Source: Anaerolineae bacterium (lineage in GTDB: Bacteria > Chloroflexota > Anaerolineae > CG2-30-64-16). From it: a stretch of DNA of 14,438 nt. Of the stretch, positions 1-7,269 are shown piece after piece (positions within the stretch are counted from its first letter, which is position 1; each line of letters opens with the position of its first letter). A program made the translations under genes and the position numbers. The stretch lies in NCBI GenBank assembly GCA_025454565.1, contig JALOOE010000085.1:1-14438 (forward strand), in the 5' to 3' direction. A model generated the notes under the pieces. It did not search any database, was not told the DNA's origin, and saw nothing but the letters and a program-made list of their open reading frames with translations.

Positions 1-521
1 ATGACTTCGCTGGCGCGTTCGTAGTCCAGCACATGCAAAGCGTTATCGTTTGAAAGTACTGGCTCGTGGACAAACACACGCCCGAGTTGCGTTTCACCTC
101 TGACAAACAGATTCTGGATGAACTCCTCTTCAACATTCATATATTGGTAGAACAGTTCCCCCAGTACTTTCTGGTCGATATCACCGCGCAGGCGCATCAT
201 CGAGAATTCAAAGAATCCCGCCATGGGCGGCGGCAAGACATAGATAGGCTGGCCTTCCTGCTCGATATCCACCAATATCGCGCGGCCGGCCAGTTCATCG
301 AGCGCCTGGCGGGTTTCGCTCAGACTCATATTCAAGATCCGGCTGGCTTGTGCAGCAGTGAATGGCTTGATCGGCAACTGCGCCACCAAGTCAGCTTCAC
401 GCTCACTGAATAACATCCTCAGGATCTTGTAGAGCGTCTCAGAGGGCGGCGCGCCTTGCGGAAAACGATTCAAGCGTTCGACCAAGTCGGTGTAACCGGA
501 TTTCAGCGTGACGTGCGACAT
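1..521 (-). CDS. Probable 4Fe-4S binding protein, N-terminal winged-helix part (C-terminus beyond window)
   Basis: The frame is open from an ATG at 521 to the window edge, about 173 residues. It begins MSHVTLKSGYTDLVERLN and contains the stretches LPIKPFTAAQAS, ILVDIEQEGQPIYVLPPP and FHEP-like VFVHEPVLS. Residues 45-100 look like a winged-helix fold. I recall this N-terminus as that of a family found in Chloroflexota and relatives, where it precedes a cysteine-rich ferredoxin-like 4Fe-4S region; that cysteine part would lie outside the window, so the Fe-S assignment is from family memory and not seen. The start at 521 is chosen over an in-frame ATG at 527 because the GGAGAG ribosome site touches the upstream ATG but lies 6 nt from 521. 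The gene follows the sensor kinase on the same strand after 189 bp. A plain HTH regulator is the alternative. Confidence 0.6.
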   Translation of the reverse strand, partial: MSHVTLKSGYTDLVERLNRFPQGAPPSETLYKILRMLFSEREADLVAQLPIKPFTAAQASRILNMSLSETRQALDELAGRAILVDIEQEGQPIYVLPPPMAGFFEFSMMRLRGDIDQKVLGELFYQYMNVEEEFIQNLFVRGETQLGRVFVHEPVLSNDNALHVLDYERASEV

Positions 522-578
522 ATCCATCTCTCCGTATCAGATATTTTTTGTCAGCGCTTTGTAGCCGATATGTCTCTC

Positions 579-614
579 TTCTGTTTCAGCAGAAAGTCAC
601 CAGGGAACTCCCTG
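579..614. repeat. Two short dyad symmetries upstream of the Fe-S gene
   Basis: The gap between the kinase stop and the Fe-S gene start holds two inverted repeats: TTCTG at 579-583 with CAGAA at 590-594, and the 14-base perfect palindrome CAGGGAACTCCCTG at 601-614. Neither is followed by a T-run on the minus strand, so they are poor terminators. They may be operators for the Fe-S gene or chance. I found no convincing -35/-10 pair here; a CTGACA at about 550 has no properly spaced -10. Confidence 0.25.
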
Positions 615-710
615 CGGAACTCGAGTTGTGTGGTATGCGGAAATGTGCGAAAGTTCGGACCGGAGTTGAGCCGCCATTCGCTATGTTTTATTTCAAGCTG
701 CTGAGTGTAG

Positions 711-2171
711 TTACAAGGTGTAGCGGGCCCGAGGCAAAGTCACAGTGAACACGCTACCCTGTCCAAGCCGGCTTTCCACGGAGATCGCGCCGCCTTGGGC
801 TTCGATCAACTCCTTGGCGATGGCCAATCCCAACCCCGTGCTGACGCCGCTGCGCGACACCTCGCCGCGGTAGAAGCGCTCGAAGATACGCGGGAGCACA
901 TCCGGCGCGATGCCGGGCCCCGTGTCGCGCACGCTGATCGTGACTCGCTCGTCCTTCTGCGCAGTCGTCAGCTCGACGGTGGTTTCGGGTGACGTATGCA
1001 CCAGCGCATTGTCGAGCAGGATCAACAGGACCTGCTTGAGGGCATCGCGATCCCCCAAGACCACGAGGTCCTCCTCCGGCGGATTGCATAGAACGGTGTT
1101 GCGTGAAGTCAGGAGCTTGGCCTGCCGGCAGATGTCTTCCAGCAGCGACTTGACGGAGAGGGGCTCGCCGTGCAGCGTTTGCCCGGCATCGGCGCGCGCC
1201 AACACTAACAACTGATTGACCAGCCGAATCAGCCGGTCGACCTCATCGTTCGTGTCTGAAATCACCTCGGCGCGCTCGCACGGGTCAATCGGCGGCTCGC
1301 GACGCAACAGCTCGATATTGCCGCGCACGGTCGTCAGCGGCGTACGCAGCTCATGCGACGCATCGGCCACGAAGCGCCTCTGCGAATCGAGCGCCTGCTC
1401 GAGTTGACGATACGCGGTTTCGAGTTCGGCCAACATCGCATTGAAGGTGATTGCCAACTGACCGACCTCATCGGTTGGGCCGACATGCTGCACGCGCCGG
1501 CTGAAGTCGTGTTCGGCGCCGATAGTTTGCGCAGTATGCGTGATCCGCTCGATGGGCCTGAGCGCCGTGCCGGCCAGCACCCAGCCGACTGCAAACGCCA
1601 CGACGATCACCAGGGTGCACCCGATGATCAGGATCCAGCGCAGGGTGGCCAACGATTGCTCGCGCTCGCCGATGGGAACGGCCACCTGGATGATCCCCGT
1701 CGTGCCATCGGGTGTAGTGAACGACCGACTGTAGATCAACAACGGCTGCTCCTCAACCGTCGCCGTTTCGAACCAACCCGATGTGTTCTGGGCGGTGATG
1801 GCAGTCAGGCCGGCATGGCTCAGTGGCAGGGTCACGTCTCCGAGATCGGCGGTGCGTGCGAGGACTGTGCCATCCAGACTGCGGGTCTGCGACCACCGGC
1901 CCGGCAGCGTGCCGCCTGGCACGGTGGGGGTGAAGGATTCCGGACGCGGCGGAGGCGCGCCCTCGCCGGTTGATGGCTCTGGCGGTCTCGGGAAGCGTTG
2001 CGAGGGATTGGCGAAGGCGTCGCCCTGGCGCGCCAGGTTGGACTTGATGCTGTCATAGGTCAGGCGCGCCTGGGCGACATAGAGGGCGGTGCTGAACGCC
2101 AGCAGCGTCAACGCCAGAATCGCACTGTACAGCAGAGTCAGCCGCAGACGGATGGACATGCCGCGCCTCAT
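711..2171 (-). CDS. Two-component sensor histidine kinase (HAMP-HisKA-HATPase)
   Basis: This is a 486-residue membrane kinase that autophosphorylates on histidine and should pass phosphate to the regulator encoded just upstream. In order it shows TM1 at residues 9-31, an extracytoplasmic sensor region at about 35-175 with a proline-rich stretch near 60-80, TM2 at 178-200, HAMP at about 200-255, HisKA with the phosphoacceptor H273 in VADASHELRTP, the N-box with N388, the G1 box D416-T-G-P-G, the F-box FERFYR near 430, and GLGLA at 447-451. All catalytic motifs are intact. The ATG at 2171 overlaps the regulator stop as ATGA, which supports this start over the in-frame ATG four codons later. The sensor region gives no clue to the signal. 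It belongs to the MprB/BaeS-like class, but no orthology can be claimed. Confidence 0.95.
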   Translation of the reverse strand: MRRGMSIRLRLTLLYSAILALTLLAFSTALYVAQARLTYDSIKSNLARQGDAFANPSQRFPRPPEPSTGEGAPPPRPESFTPTVPGGTLPGRWSQTRSLDGTVLARTADLGDVTLPLSHAGLTAITAQNTSGWFETATVEEQPLLIYSRSFTTPDGTTGIIQVAVPIGEREQSLATLRWILIIGCTLVIVVAFAVGWVLAGTALRPIERITHTAQTIGAEHDFSRRVQHVGPTDEVGQLAITFNAMLAELETAYRQLEQALDSQRRFVADASHELRTPLTTVRGNIELLRREPPIDPCERAEVISDTNDEVDRLIRLVNQLLVLARADAGQTLHGEPLSVKSLLEDICRQAKLLTSRNTVLCNPPEEDLVVLGDRDALKQVLLILLDNALVHTSPETTVELTTAQKDERVTISVRDTGPGIAPDVLPRIFERFYRGEVSRSGVSTGLGLAIAKELIEAQGGAISVESRLGQGSVFTVTLPRARYTL

Positions 2172-2848
2172 GCTTCGTCGCGTAACACATAGCCCACACC
2201 GCGCACGGTCTGGATCAGGCGGGGCTCCCCGCCGGCTTCGACCTTCTTTCGCAGATAGCCGATGTACACTTCCAGCACGTTGTCATCGCCGCCGAAGTCA
2301 TAGCCCCACACTTCTTGCAGGATCTGTTCACGGCGCAGCACCTGGCGCGGGTGGCGCATCAGATAGCGCAGCAGATCGTATTCCTTGGCGGTCACCTCGA
2401 AGGGGCGGCTGCCGCGCCGCGTCTCGCGCGTGCCCGGATTGAGGTAGAGGTCGGCATAGGTCAGCGCTTCGTCAAGGGCAGTCACCGAGGGACGGCGCAG
2501 CAGCGCGTGGATGCGTGCGAGCAGCTCGGCAGGCGCAAACGGCTTGACGAGATAGTCATCGGCGCCGCTCTCCAGTCCCTCCACCCGATTCTCGACCGCA
2601 TCGCGCGCCGTCAGCATCAAGACGAGCGTCTTGTCGCCGGCCGCTCTCAGGCGTTCCACGACCCCCAACCCATCCAGTCCGGGCATCAGCCAATCGAGCA
2701 CGACGACGTCTGGCCGGCGCGCCTGGATCTCGGCGAGCGCCTCGTTGCCGTTGGTAGCGCTCAACACGTGAAAACCTTCATACACCAGCGTGCGTTGGAG
2801 CATCTTCAGTAGTTTTGCATCATCGTCTACGATAAGAACCGTTGCCAT
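2168..2848 (-). CDS. OmpR/PhoB-family response regulator
   Basis: The 226-residue protein is a DNA-binding transcription factor activated by phosphorylation from the partner kinase. The receiver domain spans residues 1-118, with the acidic pocket DDD at 8-10, phosphoacceptor D52 (VVVLDWLMPGLDG), switch residue T80 and K102 in the YLVKPF motif. The C-terminal winged helix occupies about 130-225 and ends in the family signature RGVGYVLRD. Length is typical. It starts at the ATG at 2848, preceded on the minus strand by GAGG at about 7 nt. Its stop overlaps the kinase start by 4 bp (ATGA), so the pair is an operon with coupled translation. Targets cannot be inferred from the window; autoregulation is common in the family. 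Confidence 0.96.
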   Translation of the reverse strand: MATVLIVDDDAKLLKMLQRTLVYEGFHVLSATNGNEALAEIQARRPDVVVLDWLMPGLDGLGVVERLRAAGDKTLVLMLTARDAVENRVEGLESGADDYLVKPFAPAELLARIHALLRRPSVTALDEALTYADLYLNPGTRETRRGSRPFEVTAKEYDLLRYLMRHPRQVLRREQILQEVWGYDFGGDDNVLEVYIGYLRKKVEAGGEPRLIQTVRGVGYVLRDEA

Positions 2849-2880
2849 CGCGCATCCTCATGAAGGTCTGAGTTTCCCGG

Positions 2881-2886
2881 ATTATA
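2881..2886 (-). promoter_or_regulatory. Perfect -10 box (TATAAT) for the two-component operon
   Basis: On the minus strand TGCTATAATC lies 32 bp before the response-regulator ATG. This places a transcription start near 2874 and gives a leader of about 25 nt. The -35 region at 17-18 bp spacing (ACTTCG) is poor, so the promoter may need an activator, possibly the regulator itself. Confidence 0.5.
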
Positions 2887-2967
2887 GCACGATTCCCCTT
2901 AGACGAAGTTGAGCGCATGCTGTGTGGGTGCTGAGAAAATGGGTGTGAGGATTGGCATGGAGGCTGA

Positions 2968-3064
2968 CCGGCTGCGGTAGACCGCAGTTGGCGGATCTGT
3001 TCTGAGTCAACAACTCCAGCATGCCGGTTCCAGCGGCGGCGATACGCCATCCGCTGAACCGGCA
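2968..3064. other. Two hairpin-forming inverted repeats downstream of katG
   Basis: The 275-bp stretch between the katG stop and the response-regulator start contains two stems: CTGCGG-TAGA-CCGCAG at 2972-2987, extendable by G-T pairs on the plus strand to 2968-2991, and a longer stem, GCCGGTTCCAGCGG at 3023-3036 pairing with CCGCTGAACCGGC at 3051-3063 (one bulge). The second is about 60 bp past the katG stop and could stabilise or end the katG transcript, but no T-run follows on the minus strand, so it is not a classical terminator. Confidence 0.35.
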
Positions 3065-3123
3065 CGTCGGCTGACTATTTTCCACCGCTCTGCCGGTAGC
3101 CCGCGCAGACGGTGATGCTGCGA

Positions 3124-5313
3124 TCAGGCGAGGTCGAAGCGGTCCAGATTCATGACTTTGTCCCACGCTGCCACAAAGTCATGCACGAACTTCACCTGGG
3201 CGTCCGCACAGCCGTAGACTTCGGCTAAGGCCCGCAATTGGGAGTTCGAGCCAAAGATCAGATCCACACGGGTGCCGGTCCACTTGAGCGCGCCCGTGGC
3301 ACGATCACGCCCCTCGAATACATCGGCGTCTTCGGCGGTCGGCTTCCACGCTGTGCCCATGTCAAGCAGATTCGCGAAGAAGTCATTGGTGAGCGTCTCA
3401 GGCCGCTTGGTGAAGACGCCGTGCTGAGATTTGCCATAGTTGGCATTCAGAACACGCATGCCGCCAATGAGCACCGTCATCTCAGGCGCGGTCAGTGTCA
3501 GCAGTTGCGCACGATCAACCAGCAACTCCTCGGCCTTGACTGCATATTTTGCCTTCTGATAGTTGCGGAACCCGTCAGCCTTCGGCTCGAGCACGGCGAA
3601 CGACGCCGCGTCGGTTTGCTCCGGAGACGCGTCCGTGCGCCCCGGGGTGAAGGGTACGGTCACAGCGTAACCGGCACGCTTCGCCGCTTCCTCGACACCT
3701 GCACAGCCACCCAGGACGATCAGATCAGCCAGCGACACCTGCTTGCCGCCGGTCTGCGCGTGGTTGAATGCCTGCTGGATGCCCGCAAGGGTGCCGAGCG
3801 CCTTCGCCAGTTGCTCAGGCTGGTTGACTTCCCAATCCTTCTGCGGCGCCAGGCGGATGCGTGCGCCGTTCGCGCCACCGCGCTTATCGGAACCGCGGAA
3901 GGTCGCCGCCGACGCCCAGGCGGTCGAGACGAGTTCCGAGACCGACAGCCCGGAAGCAAGGAGCTTCGCCTTGAGCGCCGCGATGTCGGCCGCGTTGATC
4001 AGCTCGTGATCCACGGCCGGGACGGGATCTTGCCAGATCAACGCTTCCGCGGGGACCTCCGGGCCGAGATAGCGCGCTCGCGGCCCCATGTCGCGGTGGG
4101 TCAGCTTGAACCACGCACGGGCGAACGCATCGGCGAACGCCTCCGGGTGCTCGTGGAATCGCTTGGCGATCGCCCGATAGACCGGATCCATCCGCATCGC
4201 CATGTCCGCCGTGGTCATGATGGTCGTCACCCGCTTCGACGGATCGTGCGCGGCCGGCGCAAGATCCTGTTCAGCCGGATTGACCGGCACCCACTGCCAG
4301 GCGCCGGCCGGACTTTTCACCAAATCCCAATCGTAGCCGAACAGCATGTCGAAGTAACCCATGTCCCACTGGGTCGGCTTCGGTGTCCAGGCGCCTTCGA
4401 TGCCGCTGGTGATCGTATCATCTCCCTTGCCGGTGCCGAAGCTGCTGATCCAGCCGAGACCCATCGCCTCGATGGCGCCGGCCTCGGGCTCTGGCCCCAC
4501 ATGGGATGCCGGGCCGGCGCCGTGAGTTTTGCCGAATGTATGGCCACCGGCAACCAGCGCCACGGTCTCCTCGTCGTTCATCGCCATGCGCGCGAAGGTC
4601 TCACGGATATCGCGGCCCGAAGCGAGCACACTCGGTTGGCCGTTCGGCCCTTCGGGATTCACGTAGATCAAACCCATCTGCACGGCGGCGAGGGGATTAT
4701 CGAGTTCGCGGTCACCGCTGTAGCGCTTATCGCCCAGCCACTCGCTCTCAGCCCCCCAGTAAATATCCTCTTCCGGCTCCCAGACATCCTCGCGGCCGCC
4801 ACCGAAACCGAAGGTCTTGAAGCCCATCGACTCCAGGGCGCAGTTGCCGGCCAGGATCATCAGGTCGGCCCACGAAATCTTGTTGCCGTACTTTTGCTTG
4901 ATCGGCCAGAGCAGCCGCCGCGCCTTGTCGAGGTTGGCGTTGTCGGGCCAACTGTTGAGGGGCGCAAAACGTTGGGTGCCGGACCCCGCGCCGCCACGGC
5001 CATCGCCGATGCGGTAGGTGCCCGCGCTGTGCCACGCCATCCGGATGAAAAGCCCGCCGTAGTGGCCGTAGTCGGCCGGCCACCACGCTTGCGAGTCCGT
5101 CATCAACGCGTAGAGGTCTTGCTTCAAGGCCGCGAGATCGAGCGTCTTGAATTCCTCAGCATAGTTGAACTCCTCGCCCATGGGGTTGGACAAAGCGGAG
5201 TTCTGGTGGAGGATCTTGAGGTTCAACTGGTTCGGCCACCAGTCCCGGTTCGACGTGCCCCTGCCGGCCGCGTGTTTGTGACCCGTTACCGGGCACTTGC
5301 CATCTTCACTCAT
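3124..5313 (-). CDS. katG: Catalase-peroxidase KatG
   Basis: KatG is a bifunctional haem enzyme that removes hydrogen peroxide (catalase) and oxidises organic donors (peroxidase). The 729-residue length fits the family. Visible residues are the distal R91, W94 and H95 (RMAWHSAGTYR), the crosslinked adduct partners Y217 (IYVNPEGPNG) and M243, and the proximal haem ligand H258 (GGHTFGKTHGA). With W94 these form the Trp-Tyr-Met adduct needed for catalase activity, so the enzyme should be fully functional. The second, haem-less half is present to the end. The frame is open 30 codons further upstream, but the ATG at 5313 begins the family-typical MSEDGKCPVTGH and has AAAGGAG 8 nt before it, so it is the start. 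It lies 77 bp downstream of the perR-type gene on the same strand, which suggests peroxide control. Confidence 0.97.
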   Translation of the reverse strand: MSEDGKCPVTGHKHAAGRGTSNRDWWPNQLNLKILHQNSALSNPMGEEFNYAEEFKTLDLAALKQDLYALMTDSQAWWPADYGHYGGLFIRMAWHSAGTYRIGDGRGGAGSGTQRFAPLNSWPDNANLDKARRLLWPIKQKYGNKISWADLMILAGNCALESMGFKTFGFGGGREDVWEPEEDIYWGAESEWLGDKRYSGDRELDNPLAAVQMGLIYVNPEGPNGQPSVLASGRDIRETFARMAMNDEETVALVAGGHTFGKTHGAGPASHVGPEPEAGAIEAMGLGWISSFGTGKGDDTITSGIEGAWTPKPTQWDMGYFDMLFGYDWDLVKSPAGAWQWVPVNPAEQDLAPAAHDPSKRVTTIMTTADMAMRMDPVYRAIAKRFHEHPEAFADAFARAWFKLTHRDMGPRARYLGPEVPAEALIWQDPVPAVDHELINAADIAALKAKLLASGLSVSELVSTAWASAATFRGSDKRGGANGARIRLAPQKDWEVNQPEQLAKALGTLAGIQQAFNHAQTGGKQVSLADLIVLGGCAGVEEAAKRAGYAVTVPFTPGRTDASPEQTDAASFAVLEPKADGFRNYQKAKYAVKAEELLVDRAQLLTLTAPEMTVLIGGMRVLNANYGKSQHGVFTKRPETLTNDFFANLLDMGTAWKPTAEDADVFEGRDRATGALKWTGTRVDLIFGSNSQLRALAEVYGCADAQVKFVHDFVAAWDKVMNLDRFDLA

Positions 5314-5321
5314 GACATTTG

Positions 5322-5328
5322 CTCCTTT
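5322..5328 (-). promoter_or_regulatory. Ribosome binding site that fixes the katG start
   Basis: The minus strand reads AAAGGAG here, 8 nt before the ATG at 5313. The upstream in-frame ATG at 5403 lies inside the end of the perR-type gene and would add 30 residues unlike any KatG N-terminus that I know. Confidence 0.7.
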
Positions 5329-5390
5329 CACCTGAGATTCCTCAATAGTTATCCGTAGATGGTAGGAAAAAGCCGCGATGAACTCCAGCT

Positions 5391-5825
5391 CTACTGCTGG
5401 CAATCCGGGCAGAGACCGTAAAAGTCAAGCCTATGGCTGATGACCTGATAGCCGGTGAGTTCCGCCACCTCCTGCGTCAGATCGTCTACGTGACTCACCT
5501 GCGGGTCCATGATCTTTCGGCAACGCACACAAATCAGGTGGGGATGAGGATAGGGCCGGCTGCCATCGTAACGGTTATCGTCGTTGCTGAAACCGAGTTC
5601 GAGCACTTCGCCCAAATCCTTAAGGAGATTGAGTGTCTTGTAGACGGTCGCCGGGCTCGTGGTGGGGAATTGAACCTTGATTTGTTCATACAAATGAGTC
5701 GCGCTAGGATGCCCCTCACTGGAAGCAATGAGCCGCAGCAAAGCCACGCGCTGAGGCGTGAGGCGATAGTCATGCGCCTTCAGTTTGGTGATGAGTTGCT
5801 GAAATCTGGATTCCGGATCAGACAT
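5391..5825 (-). CDS. perR: Fur-family peroxide-responsive repressor, PerR type
   Basis: The 144-residue metalloregulator has an N-terminal winged helix (LTPQRVALLRLI, TSPATVYKTLNLL) and a C-terminal dimerisation domain. Every metal ligand of Bacillus subtilis PerR has a counterpart: H39 (GHPSA), D87 (RYD), H94 and H96 (PHPHL) and D107 (KIMD) for the regulatory Fe/Mn site, and C99-x-x-C102 with C139-x-x-C142 for the structural zinc. An aspartate rather than glutamate at the D104-equivalent position is the feature associated with peroxide-sensing PerR as opposed to Fur. Upstream adjacency to katG agrees. It starts at the ATG at 5825. A good promoter and an overlapping palindrome lie just upstream, which points to autorepression and co-repression of katG. 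PerR is favoured over Fur or Zur; the peroxide response itself is inferred. Confidence 0.88.
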   Translation of the reverse strand: MSDPESRFQQLITKLKAHDYRLTPQRVALLRLIASSEGHPSATHLYEQIKVQFPTTSPATVYKTLNLLKDLGEVLELGFSNDDNRYDGSRPYPHPHLICVRCRKIMDPQVSHVDDLTQEVAELTGYQVISHRLDFYGLCPDCQQ

Positions 5826-5858
5826 GGCGCGCCTGCCTCACGGCGACTTACAATCTAT

Positions 5859-5873
5859 GGATAATCAATATCC
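5859..5873. promoter_or_regulatory. Candidate PerR box (7-1-7 palindrome)
   Basis: The minus strand reads GGATATTGATTATCC, a 15-base palindrome of 7-1-7 geometry with one mismatched pair. It matches the B. subtilis PerR consensus TTATAATnATTATAA at 9 of 14 fixed positions, with the outer two bases of each arm differing. It covers about +1 to +15 of the predicted perR transcript, where a bound repressor would block initiation. The site is proposed from geometry and context only. Confidence 0.55.
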
Positions 5874-5879
5874 TCAGGC

Positions 5880-5908
5880 AGGATAGCACGCTTCTCCTGG
5901 CTCGTCAA
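5880..5908 (-). promoter_or_regulatory. Sigma-70-type promoter of perR-katG
   Basis: On the minus strand TTGACG (5908-5903) is followed after exactly 17 bp by TATCCT (5885-5880). Five of six and four of six bases match consensus. Transcription would start near 5873, at the edge of the candidate PerR box, giving a leader of nearly 50 nt. No separate promoter was found in the 77 bp before katG, so both genes are probably read from here. Confidence 0.65.
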
Positions 5909-6023
5909 ATCGAACGGTAGCGTGTTGCCATGTCACATCATAGCCGGTTTCCGTGAGTACGAGTCCGCTTGGTCAAAACCGCGATGCGTGTTGGCCGCCG
6001 GATTTGCGCTGCGCCGCATCGGT

Positions 6024-6051
6024 TTGACAGCGCCGCGCATCCGGTTATACT
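6024..6051 (+). promoter_or_regulatory. Sigma-70-type promoter of the SDR gene
   Basis: A perfect TTGACA (6024-6029) and TATACT (6046-6051) are separated by 16 bp. Transcription would start near 6058, 17 nt before the ATG, with an AGAGGTGA ribosome site in between. It faces away from the perR promoter about 115 bp to the left. Confidence 0.7.
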
Positions 6052-6074
6052 CTGTCACGCTGAAGAGGTGAGAT

Positions 6075-7022
6075 ATGACTGACTCAACGATTCACGCCGT
6101 CACGGGCGCGTTCGGTTATTCAGGCAAATACATCGCGCGGCGATTGCTCGCGGCCAATCAGCGTGTCGTCACGCTGACGAACTCGACCGATCGCGCGAAC
6201 GAGTTCGGCGGCCGCTTGGCCGCGTACCCGTTCAATTTCGACCAGCCCGACAAGCTCGTCGAGAGTTTGCGCGGCGTCGCGGTGCTCTACAACACCTACT
6301 GGGTGCGCTTCAACCATCCCACCTTCACCCACGCCGATGCCGTGCAGAACACACTGATCCTCTTCGAGGCGGCCCAACGGGCCGGCGTGCGGCGGATCGT
6401 GCACGTCAGCATCACCAACCCGGCCGAGGATTCGCGCCTGGAGTACTTCCGCGGCAAAGCCCGCCTGGAGCGCGCGCTGCGCGAATCCGGCCTCTCCTAC
6501 GCTATCCTGCGGCCGACGGTGTTGTTCGGCAAAGAGGATATCCTGATCAACAACATCGCCTGGGCCATCCGGCATCTGCCCGTCATGGGCGTATTCGGCG
6601 ACGGTCAGTACCGCGTTCAGCCGATCCATGTCGATGATCTGGCCGCGTTGGCAGTGGCGCAGGGGCAACAGGTCGACCTCCCCGATGTCATCATCAACGC
6701 CATCGGGCCGGAGAGCTACACCTATCGCAACATGGTGGCGGAAATTGCGAAGCAGATCGGCGTGCGGCGGCCGATCGTGTCCGTCCCGCCCGCGCTCGGC
6801 TATCTGACCGGTAAAGTGTTGGGCGCATTCGTCGACGACGTGATGATCACGCCTGAGGAGATCGAGGGGCTGATGTCCGGCCTGCTCTACGTCGACGCGC
6901 CGCCGGCCGGCACGACGCGGCTCAGCGAATGGCTGGGCCAGAATGCCGACACGCTCGGCCGGCGCTACACCAGTGAGTTGGCGCGGCGGCGCGACCGGCA
7001 GGGCGCATATCGCAGTAACTGA
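6075..7022 (+). CDS. NAD(P)-binding atypical SDR / NmrA-like protein
   Basis: The 315-residue protein has a Rossmann nucleotide-binding motif TGAFGYSG at residues 10-17, the ARR-type basic residues after it that fit NADP, and the later family stretches VHVSITNP, YFRGKARLE (the K of the usual YxxxK position) and YAILRPTVLFG. The pattern resembles atypical short-chain dehydrogenases of the NDUFA9/complex-I-39-kDa or NmrA type, which often bind a nucleotide without a known catalytic reaction. It starts at the ATG at 6075 with a good ribosome site (AGAGGTGA) and its own promoter. It is transcribed away from perR and not obviously in an operon with the hibernation-factor gene, which has its own promoter. 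The substrate is unknown; epimerase or reductase activity is possible. Confidence 0.85.
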   Translation: MTDSTIHAVTGAFGYSGKYIARRLLAANQRVVTLTNSTDRANEFGGRLAAYPFNFDQPDKLVESLRGVAVLYNTYWVRFNHPTFTHADAVQNTLILFEAAQRAGVRRIVHVSITNPAEDSRLEYFRGKARLERALRESGLSYAILRPTVLFGKEDILINNIAWAIRHLPVMGVFGDGQYRVQPIHVDDLAALAVAQGQQVDLPDVIINAIGPESYTYRNMVAEIAKQIGVRRPIVSVPPALGYLTGKVLGAFVDDVMITPEEIEGLMSGLLYVDAPPAGTTRLSEWLGQNADTLGRRYTSELARRRDRQGAYRSN

Positions 7023-7055
7023 GGAGATTTCGGCGCGCAGCGGACTCGAAAAACG

Positions 7056-7084
7056 TTGACTTCCGCCGTAAATCGAGCTACAAT
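7056..7084 (+). promoter_or_regulatory. Sigma-70-type promoter of the hibernation factor/phosphatase gene
   Basis: TTGACT (7056-7061) and TACAAT (7079-7084) are separated by exactly 17 bp. Transcription would start near 7091 and give a leader of about 180 nt before the ATG at 7270, much longer than the leaders of the other genes here. Confidence 0.7.
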
Positions 7085-7196
7085 AGGATCACTCACACGG
7101 GCGACCCCATAGCTTGGCCTTATCCAGTCCTCAAGGCGTGAAGCTCCCGGCGCCCTGACAAGAGTCTATCGGGGATGTCTCGGTTGGTCTGCGGTG

Positions 7197-7230
7197 ATGC
7201 CGGTGGCAATCGGGGCTAACGCGGCATTTT
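7197..7230 (+). promoter_or_regulatory. Leader hairpin followed by four Ts
   Basis: ATGCCG (7197-7202) pairs perfectly with CGGCAT (7222-7227), and the run of Ts covers 7227-7230. The stem lies in the long leader, about 40 nt before the AAAGGAG ribosome site at 7255-7261. It could be a weak attenuator or part of a larger structured leader. The 6-bp stem and 19-nt loop make a strong intrinsic terminator unlikely. Confidence 0.3.
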
Positions 7231-7269
7231 CCCGGTAGATACCAAGTCGCACGGAAAGGAGCGTACCCC

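Noticed and set aside
66..413. Small plus-strand frame at the left edge
   Set aside because: It is antisense to the winged-helix part of the Fe-S protein, whose minus-strand frame has conserved family stretches and a ribosome site.
3021..3064. Intrinsic terminator of katG
   Set aside because: The stem is good but no T-run follows it on the minus strand; it is kept only as a hairpin.
3238..5358. Open plus-strand frame of 706 codons opposite katG
   Set aside because: It is the antisense shadow of a certain katG gene in GC-rich DNA. Its product is arginine-rich, has no recognisable domain and lacks a ribosome site.
5314..5403. Thirty-codon upstream extension of katG
   Set aside because: It overlaps the end of the perR-type gene and has no match to KatG N-termini; a strong ribosome site precedes the ATG at 5313.
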